A stretch of DNA of 64,000 nt. Source: JAFGLZ01 sp964390905 (GTDB lineage Bacteria > Planctomycetota > Phycisphaerae > UBA1845 > JAFGLZ01). The number at the start of each line of letters is the position of its first letter. Within the stretch, counting starts at the first letter, position 1. A program made the translations under genes and the position numbers. The DNA lies in NCBI GenBank assembly GCA_964390905.1, contig CAYMLO010000038.1:3977-67976 (forward strand). Reading direction: 5' to 3'. Below are positions 25,898 through 34,621 of the stretch, in pieces. The notes below the pieces were generated by a model. That model saw nothing but the letters and a program-made list of their open reading frames with translations, did no database searches and was not told the origin of the DNA.

Positions 25898-26749
25898 TCA
25901 GCGGGCGGCGATCACGCCATTCCTCAATACGCCCACGCCTTCCAGCTCGACCTCCACGACGTCCCCCGGTTTGATGGCCGATGTCTTTCCCATGGTTCCG
26001 GTGAAGATGAGGTCGCCCGGCTCGAGGGTCACGTGTCGGCTGATCCAACTGACGATCTGGGGCACGCTGTGGACCATGTCACGGGTCCGCTGGTGCTGTT
26101 TCACTTGTCCGTTCAGGCGCAGCTGCAGCAGCAGGTCGTCGTAGTTCAGGCCCGAGGCAATGACCGGGCCACAAGGCCCGAACGTGTCCGACCCCTTGGC
26201 CCGCCACCACTGAACGTCCTTCTTCTGCCAGTCCCGTGCGCTGACGTCGTTGCCGCAGGTGACCCCCAGCACGTGGTCCAACGCCTTGTCGACCGGGACG
26301 TCCTTGGCCCGCTTGCCGACCACAATGACCATCTCCGCTTCGTAGTGAACGTCCTGCGTGCCCTTGGGGATGACGATCTTGCCCCCCGCCGGCAAGAGGG
26401 TAGAGGGCACCTTGAAGAAGACCTCAGGCGTCCTGCGGGGCGTCTGGTCGCCCAGATGGCTCTTGTAGTTGCCCGCCAGGGCCAGCACCTTGGTCGGCCG
26501 GGTCGGAACCAGCAGCTTCACGTCGGCCAGCGCATAGGTCGTGTCGGTCTTGGACCACGCGCCAAACAGGTCCCCCGAGAGCTTCCGCACTCGGCCGCCC
26601 TCGACGATGCCGTACGCGATCGACTCACCGACCTGGAACCGGACGTACTTCGTCACCTTCTTACCCCCTGCGAACGCACGTCCGTTGACCAACCCCAAGA
26701 CGCAGACCCCCAGAAGCATCAGACCGATCAGGCTTCCAACGTTCTTCAT
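25898..26749 (-). CDS. exported fumarylacetoacetate hydrolase (FAH)-family protein
   Basis: The 283-residue protein has an obvious signal peptide (KNVGSLIGLMLLGVCVLGLV, then NGRAFA). A complete FAH fold follows with VHYEAEMVIVVGK (metal-binding Glu), GVTCGNDVSARDWQ, RAKGSDTFGPCGP and LEPGDLIFTGT. FAH enzymes hydrolyse or decarboxylate C-C bonds in beta-dicarbonyl compounds and normally work in the cytoplasm, so an exported version is unusual. ATG 26749 follows AGGTG. A promoter candidate lies at 26840-26867. It heads a unit with the sialidase-like and E1-fusion genes. Confidence 0.85.
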   Translation of the reverse strand: MKNVGSLIGLMLLGVCVLGLVNGRAFAGGKKVTKYVRFQVGESIAYGIVEGGRVRKLSGDLFGAWSKTDTTYALADVKLLVPTRPTKVLALAGNYKSHLGDQTPRRTPEVFFKVPSTLLPAGGKIVIPKGTQDVHYEAEMVIVVGKRAKDVPVDKALDHVLGVTCGNDVSARDWQKKDVQWWRAKGSDTFGPCGPVIASGLNYDDLLLQLRLNGQVKQHQRTRDMVHSVPQIVSWISRHVTLEPGDLIFTGTMGKTSAIKPGDVVEVELEGVGVLRNGVIAAR

Positions 26750-26839
26750 CGCAACACCTGTTTGGTTCTCTTGTGACAGCCGAATCAGCCGCGCCCCGCG
26801 CACAGCAGGACGCCTCGCCCTTGTCGGGCCCACGGGCGG

Positions 26840-26867
26840 ATTATACAGCCCGTCGTTCACGCCTCAA
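26840..26867 (-). promoter_or_regulatory. promoter candidate for the FAH/sialidase/E1 unit
   Basis: On the minus strand TTGAGG (26862-26867) and a perfect TATAAT (26840-26845) are separated by 16 bp. The transcript would start near 26833, about 85 nt before the ATG at 26749. The remainder of the 219-nt region between 26749 and 26969 shows no gene. Confidence 0.55.
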
Positions 26868-26968
26868 TCCCGTTTGTACGCTCCCGCTCCTGAGCCGAGT
26901 CGATCGGCCCCGTGACGGGTCCGCCCGGCCAGCCCAGAAGATCGCCGCCTCCCCCGTCGTTGCGGGGT

Positions 26969-28351
26969 TCATCCGCGCTCGGCCGTTCTGCGGGCTTTCC
27001 AGGACCTGTATTGATGGATCAGCAGGCTCAGTCCCCCGCCCCCATACAGGGCAATCAGCGGGGCGATCGGAACGCGATATCGAGAATGGGTTGATACATA
27101 AGAAGATACGAGCACGAAGTACAGGACGACACCCAGGACAAACAGGTGCACCACAACGGCCTGCCTGTCGACACGGACAACCCGCCACGCCACAAAGAGA
27201 ATCCCGCAATAGGACAGAAACAGATGTGCCAATCCGAATGCCGTCAGTGCGGTAAGGAAAGGATTGGACAGCACCCTCCTGGTGATGCGGCCAACGAACG
27301 ACTGTCCGTGCAGGCGCCCCGAGCGATCCGTCTCCTCGAGGTCTACCCCCATATACATGACAAGGCCCGAAGACCCCGGAGAGATCAGAAGTCTCACAGC
27401 GCCGTGCGCGATGTCCTTGACGAAGAAAAGGGGATACTGCTTGATGGTCTTCCACCCCTCTTTGGCACAGTCCCTTGCCATCTGCGGCGACGTGGCCACG
27501 GCATCTCCGCGCGGATACTCCTCATACAGCCTCTGCCTGACCGTCTCAAATGGGACGCCGTCCCGTCGAGCCAGGATCCCCCCAGCGCGGTAGTAAAGCA
27601 GGTTCATGCCTGGAAGTGTGCTGTAATCTGAATAGCCCGACAAGCAGTAGTTGCGCACGCGCCATCCGCCGATCAAGATGACAAACGGCAGAGCGAGCAG
27701 CGAAACGATCACGGCCGTCTCTCTGCGTTTCCAGCCGCCAAAGAGCCCGTAGGCAAGCCAACCCACGGCAATCGGAACGATGAGGTAGTAGCTCACCGGA
27801 CGAACCAGCGTGGCTATCCCCAGGAACAGCCCCGACAGGAAGGCCCATTTCCTCCTGCCCCCCTTGCCCAACCCCAGCAGAATCCCCGACCCCACCGACA
27901 GCATCAGGAAGAGCGTGAAGAGCGTGTCGGTGAGGAGGCACAGGGACAGCATCAGCGACTCGAGCCCAAGCGACAAGAGAAGCGCCGAGACGACAGCCGC
28001 GGCGCCGCCCCATAGCATGTTGGAGAGATGATAGACCACACACACCGTTACGGAGCTGACAATGACCTGGGCAACGATGACGACCGCAGGCCTCTCACCG
28101 AAGAACCGGTAGATCAGGGCGATGAAGACGGGATACCCAGGCGTGCGGTACATCAACGGGACATCCGGCAGCTCCGGGGTGGCGGCGAGACGGCCCGTCT
28201 TGAGCAACGCCAGCGCAGGGCGACTGTAGCTCTTCGAGTCCACCGTTATCATGCAACGAGAGTCGGCTGAGTAGGCCAGCCAGAAGACACCCAGTCTCAG
28301 CGAAAGAACGATGCCGAGAAGCACGCCCAGACGAATCAAGTGCATTCTCAT
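26969..28351 (-). CDS. GT39/ArnT-like polytopic membrane glycosyltransferase
   Basis: The 460-residue membrane protein has about ten hydrophobic segments. An N-terminal periplasmic loop holds DSKSYSRPALALLKTG and RTPGYPVFIALIYRFFG, which resembles the acidic first-loop region and the R-x-P-x-YP motif of the ArnT/PMT_2 family. These enzymes transfer sugars from polyprenyl-phosphate donors on the outer face of the membrane. The gene starts 3 nt after the aminotransferase gene and is the last of the minus-strand polysaccharide operon. The acceptor is unknown. Confidence 0.75.
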   Translation of the reverse strand: MRMHLIRLGVLLGIVLSLRLGVFWLAYSADSRCMITVDSKSYSRPALALLKTGRLAATPELPDVPLMYRTPGYPVFIALIYRFFGERPAVVIVAQVIVSSVTVCVVYHLSNMLWGGAAAVVSALLLSLGLESLMLSLCLLTDTLFTLFLMLSVGSGILLGLGKGGRRKWAFLSGLFLGIATLVRPVSYYLIVPIAVGWLAYGLFGGWKRRETAVIVSLLALPFVILIGGWRVRNYCLSGYSDYSTLPGMNLLYYRAGGILARRDGVPFETVRQRLYEEYPRGDAVATSPQMARDCAKEGWKTIKQYPLFFVKDIAHGAVRLLISPGSSGLVMYMGVDLEETDRSGRLHGQSFVGRITRRVLSNPFLTALTAFGLAHLFLSYCGILFVAWRVVRVDRQAVVVHLFVLGVVLYFVLVSSYVSTHSRYRVPIAPLIALYGGGGLSLLIHQYRSWKARRTAERG

Positions 28352-28354
28352 GGG

Positions 28355-29488
28355 TCATCCTCTCGCCGCATGGAGGGCATCGACGACCTGTCGAATCTGG
28401 TCCTCCGTCAGCTCCGGACACACCGGCAGGCTCAAGCACGTCCGGGCCACCTCCTCACTGACGGGTAGATCGCCTCGGCCATAACCCATCGACTGGAACG
28501 GCTTCTGCAGATGAATTGGTACCGGATAGTGGAGGCTGGCCTCTATCCCACGCTGCTTGAGCGTGGCCTGCAGCGCATCACGGTTCGCATCCCGGATAAC
28601 GTAGAGATGGTACACGTGTATCCCATCTGCAGTCGGTTCGGGGAGTGTAAGGCCAGACTCGGACAGAAGCCGGTCATAAAGCGCAGCGTGCGCGCCGCGA
28701 GCTTGGTTCCACGCGTCCAGATGCTTCAGTTTTATCCCCAAAATGGCTCCCTGGAGTCCGTCCATGCGGTAGTTGTATCCCACGCAGTCGTGAACGTAGC
28801 TCTGGGTTTGCCCGTGGCTTCGAACCCGCCGCGCCCGTTCGGCGATCTCGGGGTCATCGGTGGTGATAGCCCCCCCTTCGCCGCAAGCCCCCAGGTTCTT
28901 GGTCGGGTAGAAACTGAAGCATCCGATGGTGCCCATGGCTCCGGCGCGACGGCCCCTGTACTCGGCGCCGGGCGCGTGCGCGACGTCCTCAACAACGGGA
29001 ATGCCGCGGGCGCCGGCGATCTCCAGGATCGGGTCCATGTCGGCACATTGTCCGTAGAGGTGAACGGGGACGATCGCCTTGGTCTTGGGAGTAATGGCGG
29101 CCTCGAGCTGACCGGGATCCATCGTGTACCGGCCCCGGTCGATGTCCACGAACACCGCCCGCGCCCCGAGGTAAAGCACCGGCCACGCCGTGGCGATGAA
29201 GCTCATCGACACCGTGATCACCTCGTCGCCGGGGCCGACGCCGAGACACCGCATGGCCACGTGCAGGGCGTTGGTGCCGCTGTTGACGGCCACACATTCC
29301 TGGGCCCCACAGTAGGCGGCGAAGTCCTTTTCGAACTGTTGCACCGTCGGCCCGTTGGAGAAACCCGCGGTATCCATGACCTGCTCGATGGCCGCACGGA
29401 TTTCGTCCCGGAGCGGCGCGATCTGCGCCGTCAGATCCGCGATGGGGACCGACCATTTCCCTGGTCGATTGCCCTTGTCTGTTCCCAT
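28355..29488 (-). CDS. DegT/DnrJ/EryC1/StrS-family sugar aminotransferase
   Basis: The 377-residue pyridoxal-phosphate enzyme has VNSGTNALHVAMRCLG, SFIATAWPVLYLGA, VPVHLYGQCADMDPI, VEDVAHAPGAEYRG and the Schiff-base lysine in FSFYPTKNLGACGEGG. It aminates a keto group of a nucleotide sugar. The hexapeptide acetyltransferase two genes upstream would fit formation of an N-acetylated amino sugar, as in WlbE/WlbB-type pairs; this link is inferred. ATG 29488 lies 12 nt after the GT2 gene. Confidence 0.9.
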   Translation of the reverse strand: MGTDKGNRPGKWSVPIADLTAQIAPLRDEIRAAIEQVMDTAGFSNGPTVQQFEKDFAAYCGAQECVAVNSGTNALHVAMRCLGVGPGDEVITVSMSFIATAWPVLYLGARAVFVDIDRGRYTMDPGQLEAAITPKTKAIVPVHLYGQCADMDPILEIAGARGIPVVEDVAHAPGAEYRGRRAGAMGTIGCFSFYPTKNLGACGEGGAITTDDPEIAERARRVRSHGQTQSYVHDCVGYNYRMDGLQGAILGIKLKHLDAWNQARGAHAALYDRLLSESGLTLPEPTADGIHVYHLYVIRDANRDALQATLKQRGIEASLHYPVPIHLQKPFQSMGYGRGDLPVSEEVARTCLSLPVCPELTEDQIRQVVDALHAARG

Positions 29489-29500
29489 CTTGTGTTCCCC

Positions 29501-30268
29501 CTACTTCTTGATGCGCAGTGCAAGCAGGACAATCGGACGCAGCATCCGCCACCAACCGGTGATCGGGCTGATCTTCGTGTACGCCACCCCCTTCTCCGCA
29601 GGATACGCCTTGGTCACCGCCACTTCCTTGACCTTATGGCCCAGCCAATAGGCCTTGCAGTGAACATAGTACTCGTATTCGTAGCTGTCCAGCCAGTCCT
29701 GGGAGATGTCGATCCTGGGATCGTCCAGCAAGCTGATTCGGTACGCCCGGAAGCCGTTTGTCAAATCGGTGCACCGCTTGAAGCTGTAGATCGTGAAAAG
29801 GAAGCTCAAGAGTTTTATCGATACCCATCGAAAGAGCGGCAGATTCGGGCTTGACCCGCCCGGCAGGAAACGGCTGCCCTGAATGTAGTCGAAACCTTCG
29901 TAAACGATGGGCTCGACGAGCCGGGGCGCTTCAGCGGGATCGTCCTTGTTGTTGCCCGCCATGATCACCAGGATGTCGTATCCGTGCTCTCGAGCGTAGC
30001 CGACGGCCCGCTTGATGGCCGCGCCCAGGCCACTGTGCGGTTGGTCAACCACCTCGACGCCATGGGCGCGGAGGAGCTCGGGGCTTTCATCGGTCGAGCC
30101 GTCATTGACGGCAATGATCTTGTCGACCAGACCGTCACGCAGCTTCGCCGCCAGCTGGTTCAGCTTCGGACCCTCGTTGTAGACAGGAAACATCAACAGG
30201 ACACGGTGACCGGGGTATACTGTATCTGTCGGCCCTGAAGCTTCGGCACCCATCTCTGATGGCCTCAT
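29501..30268 (-). CDS. GT2-family glycosyltransferase (dolichol-phosphate mannosyltransferase-like)
   Basis: The 255-residue protein is a single GT-A domain with FPVYNEGPKLNQLAAKL, VNDGSTDESPELL and QPHSGLGAAIKRAVGYA. NKDDPAE stands where family members have a DADxQ-like acidic motif. It probably transfers a sugar to polyprenyl phosphate, supplying the GT39-type enzyme. Its ATG (30268) overlaps the TGA of the acetyltransferase gene (ATGA) and is preceded by GGAGG, so translation is coupled. A later ATG at 30253 is possible. Confidence 0.85.
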   Translation of the reverse strand: MRPSEMGAEASGPTDTVYPGHRVLLMFPVYNEGPKLNQLAAKLRDGLVDKIIAVNDGSTDESPELLRAHGVEVVDQPHSGLGAAIKRAVGYAREHGYDILVIMAGNNKDDPAEAPRLVEPIVYEGFDYIQGSRFLPGGSSPNLPLFRWVSIKLLSFLFTIYSFKRCTDLTNGFRAYRISLLDDPRIDISQDWLDSYEYEYYVHCKAYWLGHKVKEVAVTKAYPAEKGVAYTKISPITGWWRMLRPIVLLALRIKK

Positions 30269-30750
30269 ACCGCCTCCGCAGGAACCTTCTTCAGGAAGCG
30301 CGCCGGGTTCCCCACCCAGACCTCGCCTGCGGGGACGTCCCGCGTCACGACCGCACCGGCCCCAATGACGGCACGAGCGCCGATGGTCGTGCCGCAGACG
30401 ATGACCGACCCGGAACCGATCGACGCCCCCTTCTTGACGTACGTCGGGACCACCGCCCAGTCGTCTTCGGTCTCCAGCCTGCCATCCCGATTGGTCGCCC
30501 ACGGATAGTAAACGTTGGTAAACATCACGCCGTGGCCGACGAACACGTCGTCTTCAATGTGCACCCCCTCGCAGACGAAGGTGTGGCTTTCGATCTTGCA
30601 TCGCTTGCCGATCACGGCGTTCTTCTGGACTTCAACGAACGTGCCGATTCTGGTCTCGTCCCCGATCTGGCACCCATAGAGATTGGCCCAGCCCCAGATC
30701 TTCACGTCACGGCCCAGCACCACGTCTTCGGTGATTCGACAGTAGTCCAT
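30265..30750 (-). CDS. hexapeptide-repeat acyltransferase (sugar N-acetyltransferase-like)
   Basis: The 161-residue protein is a left-handed beta-helix made of hexapeptide repeats (VVLGRDVKIWG, CQIGDETRIG, AVIGKRCKIES, GVHIEDDVFVG, ASIGSGSVIVCG). It ends with AGEVWVGNPARFL, typical of WlbB/FdtC-like sugar N-acetyltransferases. VGHGVMFTN contains the likely active-site His. It uses acetyl-CoA to acetylate an amino sugar in the cytoplasm; the neighbouring DegT enzyme would make that substrate. ATG 30750 follows GAGGAAG. The frame upstream is open but low in protein character. Confidence 0.85.
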   Translation of the reverse strand: MDYCRITEDVVLGRDVKIWGWANLYGCQIGDETRIGTFVEVQKNAVIGKRCKIESHTFVCEGVHIEDDVFVGHGVMFTNVYYPWATNRDGRLETEDDWAVVPTYVKKGASIGSGSVIVCGTTIGARAVIGAGAVVTRDVPAGEVWVGNPARFLKKVPAEAV

Positions 30751-30865
30751 CACTCGCTTCCTCAAGCAGTCACGGCACGGCCGCTCTCGGCGGGCAACTC
30801 CCTCGCCTCGCGAGCGGCCCATGCCATTCCCAAGGCTTGCGGGCGCTCTCTTCGTCCGCCGGGCC

Positions 30866-31861
30866 TCAGTCCTCTGTCGTCTCCGTGACGACGTTCTTAC
30901 GGTCCTCGTCAGCCAAGAGAACCGTGCTGTTGCGCTCTTCAAGAACGTAGTACAGGGGCCGGTCCTTCACCTCCCCAAGCAGGCGCCCGACGTACTCACA
31001 CAGCGTTGACAGAATCAGAAACATGAACAGAAACATCACCGAACTGTGCATCGACCGTGTGGCCCAGCCGGGCACGACATCCTTGTCGAACAGGTACACT
31101 AAGATGACGTAGCCGATGTGAAGCAGGCTGACGAAGCTCATGGTCAGCCCAAGCACGCTGACCATGCGAAGGGGGTGCGTGGAGTTCGCAACGATCATCC
31201 TCGCGCCGGTGCGCATCGCCTCGCCGAGACCCTTCACCCGGGGCTTCTCACGCCGATGGGCGAGGTCGTAGGTGAAGCTCTCGTTGCCGTATCCGACGTA
31301 CGCGCAGAACGCGCGGAGGTATCGCAGTCGGTCCTTGATGCGAATCATGGCGTTCAGGGCCTGTCGGCTGAACACGCGGAAATCCGTAGAGTTCCTGGGC
31401 AGGTTTACCTTCAGGATTCGGTTCAGATACCAATAGAAGGCCCTCGCCCCGATCCTCAGGAAGAGCGGTTCGTCACGGCGATGCCTACGAATACCGAAGA
31501 CAATCCCCAACCCCTTGCGGCACTGCTCGACGATCCGGGGGATCAACTCGGGGGGGTCCCGGTCGGGTATCATCACGACGACGAAGTCGCCGATGACCGT
31601 ATCAAGCCCCGCCGAGACCGCCGTCTCCTGACCAAACCGCCGTGACAGCCGGATCAGACGGATACACTCCAACTTCTCGAGCAGGGCCGTCACCCTCTCG
31701 ACCGTGTCGTCCGTCGATCCGTCATCCACAAGAACGAGTTCGTAGTTCGCGTACTCGCGCTTCAAGACGCCGAGGACGTCCTCAATATAGGCCTCGACGA
31801 TGTCTCCGTCGTTGTATAGAGGGGCGGTGACCGAGACGAAGCAGTCAGACCTGGCCATCAT
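30866..31861 (-). CDS. GT2-family glycosyltransferase with C-terminal membrane helices (ArnC/GtrB-like)
   Basis: The 331-residue protein has a GT-A domain (TAPLYNDGDIVEAY, LVDDGSTDDTVERV, IRLSRRFGQETAVSAGL, VVMIPDRDPPELI) followed by two transmembrane helices (about 240-300). This is the arrangement of polyprenyl-phosphate glycosyltransferases such as GtrB and ArnC. It probably loads a sugar onto undecaprenyl phosphate. Its ATG at 31861 overlaps the stop of the FAD-oxidoreductase gene (ATGA). A second ATG directly follows. A 115-nt gap separates it from the acetyltransferase gene. Confidence 0.85.
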   Translation of the reverse strand: MMARSDCFVSVTAPLYNDGDIVEAYIEDVLGVLKREYANYELVLVDDGSTDDTVERVTALLEKLECIRLIRLSRRFGQETAVSAGLDTVIGDFVVVMIPDRDPPELIPRIVEQCRKGLGIVFGIRRHRRDEPLFLRIGARAFYWYLNRILKVNLPRNSTDFRVFSRQALNAMIRIKDRLRYLRAFCAYVGYGNESFTYDLAHRREKPRVKGLGEAMRTGARMIVANSTHPLRMVSVLGLTMSFVSLLHIGYVILVYLFDKDVVPGWATRSMHSSVMFLFMFLILSTLCEYVGRLLGEVKDRPLYYVLEERNSTVLLADEDRKNVVTETTED

Positions 31862-32994
31862 GCAGTTCCTTGTGCGTACGAAGCATCCTCATGTTCGATG
31901 ATGTCATATATGTTGTCGATCTTGCCGCCCATCAAGCAGGTCAGGTTGGGCAACCCGCAGTCGCTTCGATATAGAACGGGCCGACTGTCATCGACCTCAC
32001 TCTTGGGAAGAACGACCTTGATGTCCCAGATCGAGTCCACGTATCGACACTTGCTCATGCAGGGAAGGTACCTTGCGATGTCCTTGATCATGCAGATCTG
32101 GTTCGACTTCTTCCGTGCGACGCGGCAGTACTCGTAGGGGTCCCGGTAGGACCCATCGGCCTTGTCCCACCATTCGCAATGGGGGGTGTACCGCACGTGA
32201 GTCATGTTGTGAAGACCGAGCGGCGGAAACGGCATGATGGAGAAGAACGGGCCACACATCACCGTGATGCCGAGGTGCTTGAGCTCGTCGGGCGGCTCGA
32301 TGAAGGCACACTCGGTCAGCTCATACTTCAAGTACAGCTTGGGCAGACCCGAGGCTACCAGGAGTTGGTTCAGCCTGGAGTAGGTGCAATTCAGCACCGA
32401 AGGCGCGGTGACGGTACATGCCCCGTCCGGCGCAGCACAGGTGACCTCGAGCAAGGAGCCCTCAACCCGGTGGACCTTCTGTGCCTCGGTGCTAAACCGG
32501 ATCTCGACTCCTGCCTCGGCGAGGCGATGGCGCATTATCTGGGCGAGCTTGACCGCATCGAAGACGTACTCCGTGGCAGCGAACACGTCCTCGATGAGAT
32601 CGGCATTGAAAAGCCGTTTGACTTCCTTCGGCGCAGGCCCGAGCGGGGACCCCACGCGTTCGAAGAACCGAAGGTATTGAGAGGCCGTTACCTTCGAGAA
32701 CGTCGTGCCGATGGCATAGTACTTGTCGAAGTCCTTGACGATGCAATCGCTGTAGTCCTCGACGAACCGGGGGAAGTTGACGCGGCATCGAAGCGCCGTC
32801 AACAAGCTGCGCGGATAGTGGTAACCGTTGTGCACGCGGGCCTGATTGACGTACGACGCCCGCCTGAGAAGCTCCGACTCCATCTCCAGGACGACCACGC
32901 GTCGGCCGAGCGCCTGCTTGAGGTGCACAGCGAGGCAGCATCCGAAGAAGCCACCGCCGACAATGATGGTATCGTAGTCCGGGCTATGAGCCAT
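31858..32994 (-). CDS. FAD-dependent oxidoreductase (DAO-type)
   Basis: The 378-residue protein opens with the FAD-binding motif IIVGGGFFGCCLAVHL, then VLEMESELL. It continues ARVHNGYHYPRS, a pattern of D-amino-acid-oxidase-type flavoproteins found in surface-polysaccharide clusters. The substrate is unknown. It is the first gene of the minus-strand polysaccharide unit, with the promoter at 33155-33184 just upstream, and it overlaps the next gene by four bases. An action on a sugar or an amino-linked substituent of the polysaccharide is inferred from context only. Confidence 0.78.
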   Translation of the reverse strand: MAHSPDYDTIIVGGGFFGCCLAVHLKQALGRRVVVLEMESELLRRASYVNQARVHNGYHYPRSLLTALRCRVNFPRFVEDYSDCIVKDFDKYYAIGTTFSKVTASQYLRFFERVGSPLGPAPKEVKRLFNADLIEDVFAATEYVFDAVKLAQIMRHRLAEAGVEIRFSTEAQKVHRVEGSLLEVTCAAPDGACTVTAPSVLNCTYSRLNQLLVASGLPKLYLKYELTECAFIEPPDELKHLGITVMCGPFFSIMPFPPLGLHNMTHVRYTPHCEWWDKADGSYRDPYEYCRVARKKSNQICMIKDIARYLPCMSKCRYVDSIWDIKVVLPKSEVDDSRPVLYRSDCGLPNLTCLMGGKIDNIYDIIEHEDASYAQGTA

Positions 32995-33154
32995 CAGCCT
33001 CCCCCGCCGGGACGACCGTCCAGGATCTCGTCGTACTCATCGTATCCGTTATCGGCTGAACCACCGCCGACGATAAGCGCTTCCCCCGCGGCGGCCCTCT
33101 CATCGTGATGACACGTTGCCTGACGTCTCGCTATGATCATCCAACCTCGAAGCG

Positions 33155-33196
33155 ATGGTACGACCGCCCCGTGCCGGTTGTCAACTCCTATTGACA
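33155..33196. promoter_or_regulatory. divergent promoter with back-to-back -35 boxes
   Basis: For the minus-strand operon, TTGACA (33179-33184) and TACCAT (33155-33160) are 18 bp apart. For the plus-strand dehydrogenase gene, a second TTGACA lies at 33191-33196, with a poor -10 candidate (CAACAT, 33213-33218). The two -35 boxes form an inverted repeat TGTCAA-CTCCTA-TTGACA, so a single regulator could sit over both. The rest of the 254-nt region has no gene. Confidence 0.5.
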
Positions 33197-33248
33197 TTTC
33201 AGCAGCGCTCGACAACATGCTGTCAGGCGACGGAATAAGGACACGAGC

Positions 33249-34580
33249 ATGCGGATTACGGTCGTAGGTACGGGATACGTCGGGCTTGTCAGTTCGACGT
33301 GTCTGGCGGATACGGGCAATCATGTGGTCGGTCTGGACATCGACGCGGCCAAGGTTGAACAGCTCTCGCGAGGCGTCAGCACGATTTACGAACCCGGCCT
33401 GCATGATCTGTTGACCGATAACCTCCGCACAGGCAGGCTCCGATTCACCACCGAGTTCGGCGAGGCCATCGCCCACGGCAAAGTGATCTTCATCACCATC
33501 GGCACGCCACCGAATCCAGACGGTTCGGCCAACACCTCGGCCATCGAGCGGATCTGCCGCACCATCGCCGAAACGATGAATGAGCCCAAGACGATCGTGA
33601 TCAAGTCGACCGTGCCGGTCGGGACGTGTGATCGGCTGGAGCGAGAGATGCTCGACAAGACGCCGCATCCCTTGAGCGTCGTGAGCAATCCGGAGTTCCT
33701 GAAGGAAGGAACGGCCATCGACGATTTCCTCAGGCCGGACCGAGTCGTCATCGGCGCTGAAGACGACCAGGCGGCCGCTACGGTCCGCGAACTCTACCTG
33801 CCGTTCGTCCGAAACCAGAAGCCTATCCTGGTCATGTCCCGCGCCGCCGCGGAGATGACGAAGTACGCAGCCAACTGCTACCTGGCGACGAGGATTAGCT
33901 TCATCAACGAGATCGCCAACATCTGCGAACGGTGTGGCGTGGACGTAGAACAGGTCCGCAGCGGCATCGGAACGGACGCGCGCATCGGGTTTCACTTCCT
34001 GTACCCGGGAGCCGGCTACGGGGGAAGCTGTTTCCCCAAGGACGTGCAGGCGCTCAGCCATCTGGCCGGCACCTTCGGGTACGACCCCAACCTCCTTCAG
34101 GCCGTTCACCAGATCAATCAGCGCCAGTGGGAAGCGCTGTTCAGCAAGATCTCGGGGCGGTTCGGCGATTCGACGGGCGATCGCACATTCGCCGTTTGGG
34201 GGGTAACCTTCAAGCCCAAGACCGACGACCTGCGTGAGGCGCCGGCCATTCATGTGATCGACCGGCTGCTGGCAATCGGCGCCGTCGTCCGCGCCCACGA
34301 CCCACGCGGGCTGGCCAACCTGCGAAAGCACTATGGGGATCGCTTGGCCTACTTCGAGGACGCGTACGACGCACTCGACCAGGCCAATGCGCTGGTTATC
34401 GTGACGGAATGGAACGAGTTCCGCGCCCCGGACTTCGACCGGATGCGCAAGCTGCTCGTCGAACCGATCGTCTTCGACGGACGAAATCTCTACGAACCTT
34501 CGGCAATGCAACGCCGCCGGTTCGAGTATCACTCCATTGGACGACCAACGGTCAACGGACCGCCGGACGACACACCATGA
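33249..34580 (+). CDS. ugd: UDP-glucose 6-dehydrogenase family
   Basis: The 443-residue protein has the NAD-binding start ITVVGTGYVGLVSSTCLA, the central EFLKEGTAIDDFLRPDR region, and the catalytic Cys261 in GYGGSCFPKDVQALS. GVTFKPKTDDLREAPA marks the C-terminal UDP-binding domain. It oxidises UDP-glucose to UDP-glucuronate with two NAD+; GDP-mannose or UDP-N-acetylmannosamine dehydrogenases are relatives, but the pattern fits UDP-glucose best. It is transcribed away from the polysaccharide operon and faces the convergent polymerase-like gene. It presumably supplies uronic acid for the same surface polymer. Confidence 0.9.
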   Translation: MRITVVGTGYVGLVSSTCLADTGNHVVGLDIDAAKVEQLSRGVSTIYEPGLHDLLTDNLRTGRLRFTTEFGEAIAHGKVIFITIGTPPNPDGSANTSAIERICRTIAETMNEPKTIVIKSTVPVGTCDRLEREMLDKTPHPLSVVSNPEFLKEGTAIDDFLRPDRVVIGAEDDQAAATVRELYLPFVRNQKPILVMSRAAAEMTKYAANCYLATRISFINEIANICERCGVDVEQVRSGIGTDARIGFHFLYPGAGYGGSCFPKDVQALSHLAGTFGYDPNLLQAVHQINQRQWEALFSKISGRFGDSTGDRTFAVWGVTFKPKTDDLREAPAIHVIDRLLAIGAVVRAHDPRGLANLRKHYGDRLAYFEDAYDALDQANALVIVTEWNEFRAPDFDRMRKLLVEPIVFDGRNLYEPSAMQRRRFEYHSIGRPTVNGPPDDTP

Positions 34581-34621
34581 GAGTCGGGGCCGGGAAACGC
34601 GCAGTCAAATGCCCGGCATGG

